Below are positions 13,001-23,532 of a stretch of DNA of 64,000 nucleotides, in pieces. The notes below the pieces were generated by a model. That model ran no database searches and was not told the DNA's origin. It saw only the letters and a list, made by a program, of their open reading frames with translations. Position numbers and translations under genes: made by a program. Origin of the DNA: Pardosa pseudoannulata (taxonomy: Eukaryota; Arthropoda; Arachnida; Araneae; Lycosidae); assembly GCA_032207245.1 (NCBI GenBank), contig CM063506.1, forward strand, positions 35,578,309 through 35,642,308. The letters are read 5' to 3'. The first letter of the stretch is position 1; the number at the start of each line of letters is the position of its first letter.

Positions 13001-15141
13001 GCTAGAAGCATCGTTAAAATACATCCATCCAATAGAATATTAATGACTATTTACAATAATTTATTATTAAAGACAGTTTAAAATTTCAAAATAAAATTAT
13101 TTAAATATTAGCCTTGAAAACCTGTAGTTATACTTTCAAATGACAGCTATAAATTTCAATAGATTTTTAAAAACTATTTAACTCATTTATAATCTTCAAA
13201 AAAATATAGAATAAACTACTTATTACAACTATATCCTAAATCTTTATGTAGTTATATAATATAAAGTTAAATATAAAAGAAAATATCTCAAAAAAGTTTT
13301 ATAGGAAATATCTTATCAATTATTAAAAGTTTTATGAACAGTAAATGATTACATGTACCTAAAATATAAAACTGTACAAATAAAATTGCTGCTGCTTCAT
13401 TATTCAAAAGAGATATTGCAAAACAACTTACTGTACGTAAAAACACCTGGTAATAAAAGAGCTGGTCTTCCAAAAAGGGTACGTGACGGTTTGGGAGGAT
13501 AAGGTTCATGACCAATCTTCAAAGAAAACAAATTTATGGATAATTAATGACTAAAAATAAGAATACATATAATAAAATAAACCTATAAAGGAAATTTTTC
13601 ACTAATAATTATTCATTGTACTAACAATTTTCTAGCAATTAACTATTTTACTGATAGAGTAATTAATATGTATCACCAATGGCTATGCAAAAACTACAAT
13701 AGGCCAATATATCAGCTTATTTTTTTATTTTTTCAACTTCTAAAAACTAAAGTTTACATATAATTCTATAATAATCTAAGTTAACATATCTTCAACATAA
13801 GGGGAAAAATTAGATTATTAAATAAAATTAAGAGCTATATATAATTATAAATATCTTGAATCCTGCAAGCTTTCTAGAAACAGTCTAGCCAGTCTTCATA
13901 ATCACACTTGAGCAGGTAATAAAAAGTTTAAATAAACTATAATTCCTTATAATTCTACAATAATCTAGGTTAACATATCTTCAACATAAGGGGAAAAACT
14001 AGATTATTACATAAAATTAAGAGCTATATATAATTATAAATATATTGAATCCTGCAAGCTTTCTGGAAACAGTCTAGCCAGTCTTCATAATCACACTTGA
14101 GCAGGCAATAAGAGGTTTAAATAAACTATAATTCCTTATAATTCTACAATAATCTAGGTTAACATATCTTCAACATAAGGGGAAAAACTAGATTATTAAA
14201 TAAAATTAAGAGCCAGATATAATTAAATATCTTGAATCCTGCAAACTTTCTGAAAACATTTTAGCCAGTCTACATAATTACACTGGAAATGAGCAGGCAG
14301 TAAAAGGTTTAAATAACTATAATTCCTTGTAAAGGTAATTTAATATAGCTTATGTATTAAAATATTTTAAATGAATTTTAGTTACACAATCTTTTGCAGT
14401 TTGAATAATTAGTGCTCTCCTATTGTATGTAATACACTAGATCAATATCAAAGTTGCACACAATAAAATACAATTAGTTTCTCCCTCACAGACCATAGTA
14501 TTTTAGAATGGGTGAAATTTAATATCTGGTAGTTACTGCAGTCAAATATATAAGTCAGCAAAATTAGTTTCCATTTAAACAAGAATGTTCAAGTTCATAT
14601 TATGAAGAAAATTCATACAGTTGAACAATATTTGTGTATTTACAGCCTCAAACGATTCTTTAATAAAATAATATTTTGAAAGCTAGTAGATTTATATATA
14701 AAAAAAAAACTCTAGCATAAATATTTAAATTTGACCTAATTTTTTTAAATACTTTCCTAGTACGAAAAAAATATCAAATTTTTTTCCATATTATTATTAT
14801 TGATATTTTAATGGACTATTTTAACTGCTTGATATAATTATTAAAAGGAATTTCACAAACTTTTAGAAGTATTATAAAAATCTTAATTAAAAGAAAGTTT
14901 ATTTAATGGTAATAATACATATAATACGAATTATTTTAATTTTATTCGAGTAAAATATAATAATTAAATACACAACTACTTTTATTTTATTCGGTTTTCA
15001 GAAATAAATATTAGATACCTGAATTAATACTTTTACGTATTCTAAAGGATAGCCGATAGCCGTAACACCTAATCTACCGAACAGTTCAAACCATTCAACT
15101 TGATGCAAAGTCGAATCTCCACGATTCTGTACGAAAGCCAT
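2150..15141 (-). CDS. MTCH2: Mitochondrial carrier homologue 2 (MTCH2-type), nine exons, 3' end outside window
   Basis: Outer-mitochondrial-membrane member of the SLC25 fold. In other animals MTCH2 acts in tail-anchored protein insertion and apoptosis; this is family knowledge. Exons on the minus strand, 5' to 3': 15141-15019, 13516-13432, 11189-11083, 7087-6943, 6588-6537, 6235-6176, 5050-4957, 4834-4802, 2217-2150. All have GT-AG borders and the frame stays open through every junction, giving 255 codons plus 2 nt. Recognisable segments are GYPLEYVKVLIQ (exon 1), HEPYPPKPSRTLFGR and LPGVFTY (exon 2), GLYRGLMPKLCTNLLSG (exon 3), HPFH at the end of exon 4, FVGREEKYG (exon 5) and GILGFFSGLVPRMLGE (exons 6-7). 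The start ATG at 15141 opens directly into the first carrier helix, as in the family. Family length is about 300 residues, so roughly 45 C-terminal residues are missing. I found no matching exon between 1 and 2149, so the end probably lies left of the window. Introns carry hAT, LINE and tandem-repeat insertions. Confidence 0.93.
2886..2920. repeat. (TA)n microsatellite
   Basis: Uninterrupted TA dinucleotides. Confidence 0.95.
2965..3978. mobile_element. Non-autonomous hAT-type element in MTCH2 intron
   Basis: Termini CAGAGGTTTCCAACTG and, inverted, CAGGGGTTTTCAGCTG. It is flanked by 8-bp duplications ctttatat (2957-2964) and ttctatat (3979-3986). There is no transposase frame inside. Confidence 0.75.
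4022..4729. mobile_element. Non-autonomous hAT-like element in MTCH2 intron
   Basis: Terminal inverted repeats CAGGCTTGCAA and TTGCAAGCCTG bound 708 bp. Subterminal AAGTGACTAA-like motifs repeat near both ends. No clean 8-bp duplication is visible. A (GA)n run lies at 4401-4422. Confidence 0.65.
7379..8001. mobile_element. Candidate MITE with 20-bp inverted ends next to AT microsatellites
   Basis: Left end ATTGAAAAATCTCGATTTCA and right end (inverted) ATTGAAAAATCTTGATTTCA differ by one base. Each is followed inward by a long (AT)n run (about 7398-7476 and 7936-7977). The inner 460 bp shows no coding sequence. Confidence 0.55.
8031..8757. repeat. 39-bp direct repeat bracketing 650 bp
   Basis: The identical segment starting CATAAATTCTTGTCAGAACC occurs at 8031-8069 and 8719-8757. 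The spacer contains a (TA)n run and no gene. Confidence 0.8.
10007..10052. repeat. (TA)n/(TG)n microsatellite
   Basis: A TA run interrupted by TGTGTG. Confidence 0.85.
10134..10729 (+). pseudogene. 3' fragment of a jockey-like non-LTR retrotransposon ORF2
   Basis: The frame reads WIKAQGNTGNE, stop, ADILANIATKS: the end of an RNase H domain with the usual W-I-K-A-H-x-G-I-x-G-N-E-x-A-D pattern damaged by a stop. It continues to the typical C-terminal block FITGHGSFPTYLYRIGK with CKCG and H residues of a zinc-knuckle-like segment. It is 5'-truncated and sits in an MTCH2 intron on the opposite strand. Confidence 0.75.
12535..12836 (+). repeat. Dispersed repeat R, copy 1
   Basis: Contains a C10 run followed by AAAATTTTGAAAGACCATTT. 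It matches the minus strand of about 28880-29125 over more than 200 bp. Family not recognised. Confidence 0.7.
13760..14328. repeat. Tandem repeat, three copies of about 190 bp
   Basis: Copies begin near 13760, 13949 and 14139 with ATAATTCTA(T/C)(A)AATAATCTA. Each contains CTTCAACATAAGGGGAAAAA and CAGTCTAGCCAGTCTTCAT. It lies in MTCH2 intron 1 and is non-coding. Confidence 0.9.
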
Positions 15142-15989
15142 TATTGCTACGGTAAAACAGGACAAACACAAAACACAGATTGGTACCTATCACATTTAAA
15201 ATCAAGAAAAACTAAAGAAAACACAGTAGGTTACTCCGGTACGATCTATGAATGACTCTAGCTGTATCAATCGTGAATCACAGCACACTGAAGAAATGTC
15301 AAAACTAATCGTAAATACACGGAGGAATAAATATATCACACTAAATAACGGGGAAATAACTTATTAAAAATGAGTAAGTATTTTTTTTTTTTGCCCATAT
15401 ATGATTTTACATCCATTTCATAAAAATGTAAAGTTACTAAAAATAGGTTAGATTATTAAAAAAATGAATTTTTTAGATTGATATACCATAATAAATGAAT
15501 TAGAACAAAAACTAAATACTCCTCACGTTATAAAGTTAAGCATAACTATATTATATGTGCAAACTTTAGGAATTAAAAATCGAAATGAAAAAAACGTGGT
15601 GTGGGGGAATTATACCTCCACACCCCGTTGTTTTCATTATAAGTCCAGACTAATAAATTAATGATTAATTATGAAAACACAAGGTTGCAAAGAAAACAAG
15701 ATATATAAGAAAAATGTAAGTATATCGTACATACTCTATAGGATTAAAGTAAGGAGATCTATAAGAATCCATGGTCTGACTATAATCATAGTTATCATTA
15801 TCAAGGAATTCACATAGTTACGGACATGCATTATCGTCCATTAATAGGAATCCAGGACCAATAATAGCATCTCAAAACAGGTAAAACTCACGGATTTTTT
15901 TCTTTTTAAAAAATCTAGTAACAAACTTTAAATCTATGTGGACATCAAGCTTTAAGCTTTTCCCAACCATAGGTTTCCTTAAAATTAAA
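15142..15989. other. MTCH2 upstream region, no other gene seen
   Basis: Holds the 5' UTR and presumably the promoter of the minus-strand carrier gene. The bases before its ATG are GCAATA. I see no clear TATA box or CpG island. Confidence 0.4.
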
Positions 15990-16171
15990 CGGCCGAACGA
16001 TGGCCGATTGGTTAGGGTGCTGGCCTTCGGTACCGTAGTTCATGGGTTCGAATCCCACATTTGCATGGATGTTCGTATCCGTTCGGAATCGGTTTTAAGC
16101 TGTAGGTAGCGGTCTCATTAGCCCTCGTGTTGCAAAAAGTAGACCGTAGCACTCCAAACCAAACCAAACAA
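15990..16171 (+). repeat. tRNA-derived SINE, family A, best copy
   Basis: A pol III A box (TGGCCGATTGGTTAGGG) and perfect B box (GGTTCGAATCC) are followed by a non-tRNA body ending GTAGACCGTAGCACTCC and an (AACCA)n-like tail. Other copies lie at 27018, 31062, 48739, 49972, 57631 and 60903. Confidence 0.88.
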
Positions 16172-18577
16172 AATCCTTAAAGTTAAAAAAAAAAATCTAA
16201 GTTTCTGTGTGAAATTTATGTTTATCACAGAAACTTTGAATTTTTTTCTGTAGATCGTTATGCAACGAACTCGGTTTGGAGATTGAGTCATGGTCCGTTA
16301 CTGTCCATGACATTGGCCCACTGGCCCAACTGCACTGCTAGTGTTTCGAATTCTACTGAATGAAAGGGTTCGCGCTTAAGTGTGGACCAGAGGTTTGTGC
16401 AACTTGTTGGTATTATCGTACACGTGCTTTCTTGAATTTCTTGTAAACAATTTGTTTTAAAACTCTTATTTTGGGAGGTGGACTTTATTGCTAAAGCATG
16501 CTGTCTGGAAGAACAAGTCAGACTGATTGTCTACATTGATGTCGAGTATTTGTTGCTAAACATTGGTTTACCTTAGTGGTTGTTACTCTTCGTCGATCAG
16601 GCATTGATATTCAGGTAGTATATCTAGCTCTATTTCATTGAAATCTCTAGTACAGGTTCGGAATTATTCGTTAAAGTATACTCATCTTCGAGAAACTATT
16701 GCTTCGTATGCATTCAAGCACTCCAAAACTTTTCACAAACAAGTTTAGTTGGTACCGTCACGATTTCAAGTAGTTCTAGCATGGGGACAGAGATGGGGTT
16801 CCAGCTCCTCCCAATTTTTCTTATCGTTTTTAAGTGTTTTGAACTGTAAAGTTACAGTAATACAAAATAGTAAAAGCCATGTATTTTTTAATGTAGTTTT
16901 AAAATGTGGGAATATCTATTTACTTTGTAGGCCCTGCTGCAAATTAGGGACATTTAGTTATGTTAGTTTTTTTTCATAGAGCTAAAAAAACTGATTTTAA
17001 CTGATGTCAGGAATAAAGCTATCAAATGTTTTACTCTTAAGATAGTTTAGTGAAAAACAATTTAAAGCTCAACCTTAGAGAAAGAAAAATGCTGTAGTGT
17101 TTCGTATTTCGCTTTACGAGATTCTCAAAACTTTCAAAATATTATATGTAATGGAATTTACAGTCTTTGCCGAGAGCAAAGAACGGTGAGAATGGTAGTC
17201 AAACAAAGTAATAATTTCTATTTTCTAGCTGATATAATAACCTGTAATTCATGTGTGCCTTAAAGTTGAAGAGTTCTCCGATATACAGTTTAGATTTTAG
17301 CCTCCTCCCTAGGCAGAAATTATGGCAAAGCTACTGATGATATCATCCGATCTTTTTAAAATTTAGTTCTAGTTTGAGCTACGGACGCATACGAAAACAA
17401 AGACCAGAACAGTGACCTGAAGTCCGTATGCGACTTCAACCTTTTATATCCATATTCTGAATTGTTCCTGTACTTTGTTAAATGTTTCGGATATGCACAA
17501 TATTTTATTTCCATCATCTGGTTCTCCATGAGAGATTTAACTATCTACTTATATATTAAGCATCTTAAAAATTATAGCGAACATTTGTATATGTATATGT
17601 CAAGTCTAAAAAAGGGGTAGTAGGAAATTAAGTGAGTTAAAAGCGATTTTAAAAAGGGAACTCTTTTATAATAATAAAATAAATGAAAAAGACCCACGCT
17701 CGCATAAGCTTTTAGGATAATCCGGTCAGGCGGAAGCATTATGAAACAATTTGATGAGCTTGCAAACAGATAAGTTTTCAATCAGCGAGTGGACATGGAG
17801 ATGTCAACAACACTCTACGCGTGTCTTCGACGAAAAAGTGAAAATGACGCAAGTTATACTTTAACGATGGTTTAATAAACTTATTATCAAGAAGACTGTT
17901 TTCTATTCGCCTCTGGATTACGACGCGTCATATATGTATGTATACCATTTGTTTATACAGTTCAGGATACATACTTTTTTACATCTTAATTACACTTTTA
18001 CGTTTACAAAAGAATTACTTAAGAACGGAGAAAAGGGAAAATTTCGTTAATTGAAGCAAAAATATGTATTTTACTAAATGCCATGATACTGTAAATTGGG
18101 ATTTATAAACTGGAAATAGGAGTTTTTTAATGTAAATTTCTTTCTAAATAAATTTTGTTTTTGTTATGTTTAATCTTTGTGAATTAAATAAAAAAAATTT
18201 TCTATTCTTAAGTTTTGAAAATATTTTCGCAAGACTTAGTTTACTCTGTTAATAAGATTCCATCTTTTTCTTTTCTGCCTGTGGAATTAACAAATTATTA
18301 ATTATAATTAAAATGTATATTTTTTTGCTATGTTACTGTTTTTCAATTTATATGTATTTCATATTGATTAAAATAATGCAGATAAATTCTGTTTTGATAA
18401 GCAGATTGGAGATTCTTAGAGAACGTTTTGAGAGAATTATCAAAATGACGCCAAGTAATGTTTAGTTTTGATACTTCTTAGCATAATTTCAGATACAACC
18501 ATTGTAAAACCTTTTTAAAAGGGATAAAAGTAAATACAATAGTAGTAATAGCTTTTTACAACAGAGAAGTCAAATAC

Positions 18578-18618
<41 letters not shown>

Positions 18619-20999
18619 TCATATCTCATAACATAAAATTGTAAAACACTGTGAAAAAATAACATTTTGTAAATAATAATTACAAGTTAGTAAAAAATAT
18701 GTGACACAATATTGGCATCCATGGAAAAACCAAAAGAACGCTTGAAAAAGAGCAAGCAAAATTGACTCTATAAAGTTAAATTCAGCAGTCCTGGAGTATA
18801 TTTTATTTATTAGATAAATCCACTATTATCATCTAACGTAATCTTATGCCTCTCATGATAATTTCATTCAAACAATTTTAAAGAAGGGGACAGCATTAAC
18901 TCCATAAGATTAATGGAAGTGTATCAAAAACTGTTATCCAATTTTGCCGATAATCGCCAAGAATTTGGAGATCCCTAAATTGGAATTTAGCCAAATAATG
19001 TCATTGTAAGTGAATTCTCATCGGTGAAATTGATTCGTAAATCTATTAATCGATTTGGGACATTTATCGTCAATATATGGCCGGTCCCCAACTAAATTTT
19101 AAGTCTAAAGAACTCCAGAAAGCAAGACCAAAGAGGCTGTAGACTTCAAACAAGAAGAAATGATCGTCATGGCCTTGGACTTATCAAAGAAATCGGTAGG
19201 TTCATAACCTTTTAGATTATAAATCTCTTCAACATTAATTTTAACTAGGTTTAATAAGAAGTTAATTGTCAATTATTTCATAGCAGTATTAATGGTGAGT
19301 ATATATAGCAGTATCGAGATACAGAGTATCTTGGGAAAGATAACAGGGGGCGCTGAGGGTAATACTGATAATTTTGTTTTATGCTGTATGCAGTTTCTGA
19401 ATATGAGTGTTGCCTGTGGACCCTCAGACTGGGGATGTGTAGAGAAGTATACATTTCCAAAACTGAGGCATGCTAAGATGTAAAGAAGCACCAGTAAGAG
19501 AGCGGCATAAGGAACGAAATCAAAACAATTAAATTAAGAGAGGATATTTCGAAGACTTGTATAACTCTAGCAAAATATACCACACGATCCTGTGGGTCTC
19601 ATTATTTCTTTTATAAAAGCTCTACTTATTACCATTTGATTGCGCTATAAAAGGTATGCGATGCCTTCCCATTAAAAAAATATGAATTGCTATTATGCTT
19701 TTATTAAACGTCATTCTGCTATCCAGATCCTTTTTGGCCATATCCCAGTTCGGAGAGTCCACCGAACCAAGTTCAGTGGGCACGCCAAGCGTGGGCGATG
19801 TCGTCAAATTCTAGAACCCAGTTTTCTGGCAAACCTTGTTCTTTTTGCTCAAATTTAAATTTGTATTCCTCTTAACAAAATTTCAAACCTTTTATTGTTC
19901 AAAATATGCTTTGAAATTGGGTATAAACTTAATACAAAACGAAGAACAAATTGTAAACATCACTTGGCGACAATTTGGCGATTACTTGTAGAAAAATAGA
20001 GCCAAAAACATGGCGGCCGGCCCCCGGAACTGGGATTCTACTTAATTTTTTCTCCTTTTCAAGCACTACATCCGGTTCCAGGCCAAGGCCGTCTCAGTCA
20101 GTTTCCTCCATCTTGATCTATCTGTCGCTATATCCTCCAGCCTGCCTTTCTTTCTAATTCAAGACAATTACTTATCCAATCTAATTACTTATTTTAAATA
20201 ATATAAAAAAAATATTGGTTGACATTATTGTAGCCTAATCGATATTCGTTGTTTTTTGCTGTTATCTTGAAATTGAAAAACGAATTACACGATTATTTGC
20301 TTGAACGTTTTATCCATTAAAGAAGCTCTAGTTTATTTCTTAGTTCAAATATTGTATCCACTATACTAAGTGCATACATAGAAATAGTCCCAATTTCTAT
20401 TTTTTTTTTAAGACAGACAGTGTTAACGTTGACGGCAAGATGACTAATAAGATCTTGCAACAATGAAAAGCTTAAATGATGCTAATTGATTTTGAATAAT
20501 GAGAAATCAAAAGAAAGGAAAAATCCCAATACTTTGTTGTAAATCTTTATATTACTTAAATAGCTAGTTGTTAACCAAACAATGATTATCACAACAATGT
20601 AACTATGTAATTTATAAATAGAACTATACACTAAAGTAATGCATAGGTGGTCTCACAACCCTTTATTTATTAAGTATAATTTTCCCTAAGCATGATTTCA
20701 GTTTCAAAACTACTAATTTTGACCTTTCATGGTAAGTATTGTAAACACATCATCTTATTTGATTAAGGTTTTATATTTAATTAAACTTTTGTAATCTAAA
20801 AGTGAAGTCGTACTTTCACATATTATTTTAACAATTTTTTTCTAACACAGTCTAGGATTGTGGTGGCAAACTTATGAGACACAGGTCAAACTCTGTTCTA
20901 TAAGGTTTTAAATACTTGATTTTTAGAAAATTATTTTTAATGTAATAAAAACAGAAAGAAGAACAGGCATTCAAAAATAGTACGAAAATTAAGGTATGA
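16172..20999. other. Intergenic stretch without a gene
   Basis: Only short random frames. A (TAA)n microsatellite lies at about 18583-18617. A slightly GC-richer piece at 19990-20150 has no recognisable product on either strand. Confidence 0.5.
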
Positions 21000-21021
21000 A
21001 TATTCAATTCAATGTCAGTTT

Positions 21022-22027
21022 ATACACTGTCTACCAATAAGTATTTGGATACCTGTGATAGAAAAAAAAACTAACTTTATTCAAAACCAATAGTTGGTAG
21101 AGCCTCTATGAGAGGCAATTACAGCGTGAGCAATCAGGGGCATACTTTCCACAAGTCTTTGTATTACAACTAGTGGTATCGTCTTCCACTCGGCTTGGAG
21201 TAGACATACAAGTTCCTTCACCGATTTTGGACTGGTATGGCACCCCTTAATTCAGCGATCCAACTCGTCCCAGAGGTTCTCGATAGGGTTCAGGTCTGGG
21301 CTCTAGGCAGACCAGTCCATTCGATGAACTCTATTGGTACCATACCAAGCCTTGGTTAACCTCGAAACATGACAACTGGCATTGTCGTCCTGGAAGTAAC
21401 AGGGGTCCAACCCGTAAAACTGCCACAAGGTAGGAAGCACATTGTCATCCAAATAGTGCATTAGGCATCGGCGTTGAGCTTACCATGAATGGGCTTACGA
21501 TCCCAGTCCATACCAGGAGAAACACCCCCAGATCACAATTCCACCTCCGCCGAACTTGACTGTTGGCACAATGCATTCTGGCAAGAGACGTTCTCCAGGC
21601 AGACGCCAGACCCAGACCCTGCCATCCGAAAGGTAAAGGGTGAACCTTGATTCGTCGCTTCAAAGAACCCGTTTCCACTGATCTACGGTCCAATTTCGAT
21701 GTAATTTGCACCACATTAACCTAGCAGCGCGGTTGGACTGTGATCAAAGGCTTATGGGCAGTAGCACGATCATGAAAACCAAGAAGATGTGCTTCCTTTC
21801 GGATGGTATTCATTGAAACAATACTCCCGGATGCTTGATGAGGGCCATCAGTTGGGTGCAGTTCTTCCGAATTTCGCTGGACAATACTCGTCGGTCTCTA
21901 TCTCCCAGTTTCGTTGGTCTGTCGACTCGGGGCACATTCCGACCATCACAGCTCACCTTCCACTTCTTAATCACATAGGCCACTGTCGATTTTTGGTACT
22001 TAAGATCGCATGACGAAAGCATTTTCA
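21022..22027 (-). pseudogene. Broken Tc1-family transposase
   Basis: The minus strand gives SDESRF, then [23 protein letters not shown] and SPDLNPIENLWDELDR. These are the three acidic-motif blocks of a Tc1 DDE transposase in order, with in-frame stops (for example just before SPDLNP) and frameshifts. It ends ...GSTNYWF stop near 21090. The 5' part abuts a THAP element. Confidence 0.85.
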
Positions 22028-23440
22028 CCCCTGCATTGCTATAGAGAATGTACGCATGACGTCAGGTGAAGCAAAAATTGCAGCTCAACTTCCCGCTTAG
22101 CAAAACATTTGAATTTCCTACGGATTGTGATTGTTATTGGGGTTTTAATTTTATCAATTATCTTAAAATAGTAACAAGCTGTTGTTCGTATAGCTGTACT
22201 AAGCGTTTCAAACAATTTGAATATATTGGATTTTATTGCTTTGCTAAAGATCCTACATTGTGAATGCTTTGGTTAAAAGCTTTGAAAAGGCAACACTGGA
22301 CTCCAAGTTCTTCTTCGGCAAACATTTTCAGAGTGGTAATAAAACGTTAACCTTACTGTAATGTAATAGATTATATAAAATTATTATGCTCTAAGAATAT
22401 TTTTGTTACTAAGTTGTTTTTCATATTTCTAATGTATTTTCTATGCTTTTGTGAGAAGTACTGTATCTATAAATGTAATTTTTTTTATCCTTAAAATGAT
22501 CAGGCTTTGTACATTTTTATTAGATTCTTTTTTATGCAATAGTTTATGGTGCTTGTTAACATAATCAAAGTAGTTATACTTTGATTATGATACTTAATAG
22601 TACTATGTAAAATGTTTAATTTTTAAAATAAATATATACTTTTGTAAGTGTTAAAAAAATCTATTTTGAATTACTTGTCCAGTTTCTGATGTTTCCTTTT
22701 CCTTTCCTTAAATAAAATTTAGTTTTATTGTATATGTCAGTGGTCGGCAAACTTAGTAGCCAAAGAGCCAAGTATGAACATTACAACAATTTTAAAAAAA
22801 ATTGGGAGCCAAATCTGCCCGTTTAGTAAACTTTTATTCCACTAAATAAGTAGTACACTAAATAAAACTAAATTTCATACTTAATAAATATTTATTAATG
22901 ATATTTATGGATGGTAGATAAGACAAAACTGTTCACACTGCAATTGCTGGTCTGTGATGCCAATTTCTTCCCCCCACTTACTTTAGAAAAAGTATGCGCG
23001 CGCATGCTTGTGGTACCTTTGTATCACACCGGAGTACGCCGAAAACATACGAACAAATTCAGGCGATAGCTTGTACATAGTTTGTGTTTACGTTAACGAA
23101 AACAAATAAAATTGAACTCGATGTTCGTTACGTATTTTTACAACAATATAAAATTTTAATTACCTATCTATCTTTTAACTTAAACAAAAAATTATACACG
23201 TTCTCGATTTATACAAAAATTTTATTTTATCAAAATAAGCTGTAATTTTTTTTCTTGTGCCAGAGCTGCACTTAAGGAGCCAAAGAGCCACATGCGGCTC
23301 TGGAGCTGCACTTTGCCGACCACTGGTATACATGATCCACATCGAAGTTCATAAGTTACAATGAAAACAAGCAATGTTTCGCCAAAAGTTGAGTTGTAGT
23401 CAGCACTCGTATTTGTTTACAAACATGCACTTTCTCTATA
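22028..23440 (+). pseudogene. THAP-domain DNA transposon remnant, plus copy
   Basis: The frame shows a THAP-like zinc finger start (CCSYSCTKRF ... IGFYCFAKD), then a stop, then ALKRQHWTPSSSS. The C-x2-H part is lost by a short deletion. The following non-coding 400 bp and the far end match the inverted copy at 36255-37140. It is interrupted by a hAT element at 22738-23325. A P-element-like origin is possible because that superfamily carries THAP domains. Confidence 0.7.
22738..23325. mobile_element. Non-autonomous hAT element with 8-bp target duplication
   Basis: Termini CAGTGGTCGGCAAACTTAG and, inverted, CAGTGGTCGGCAAAGTGCA. Duplication gtatatgt (22730-22737) and gtatacat (23326-23333). The uninterrupted paralogous site on the minus strand near 36360-36380 carries a single gtatacgt. 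The ends resemble hAT families found in many animals. Confidence 0.9.
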
Positions 23441-23532
23441 CGATTGCAAGTTTGTAGTGTATCAGCTTGTATATCCCTATTTTTAAAACTGTTTTGCCAA
23501 ATTAATAATTTTTTAATTCCTTCCAGAATACT

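Noticed and set aside
15990..16060. Possible tRNA gene (A and B boxes)
   Set aside because: No proper acceptor stem or anticodon arm, and the same head occurs with a common non-tRNA body many times: a SINE.
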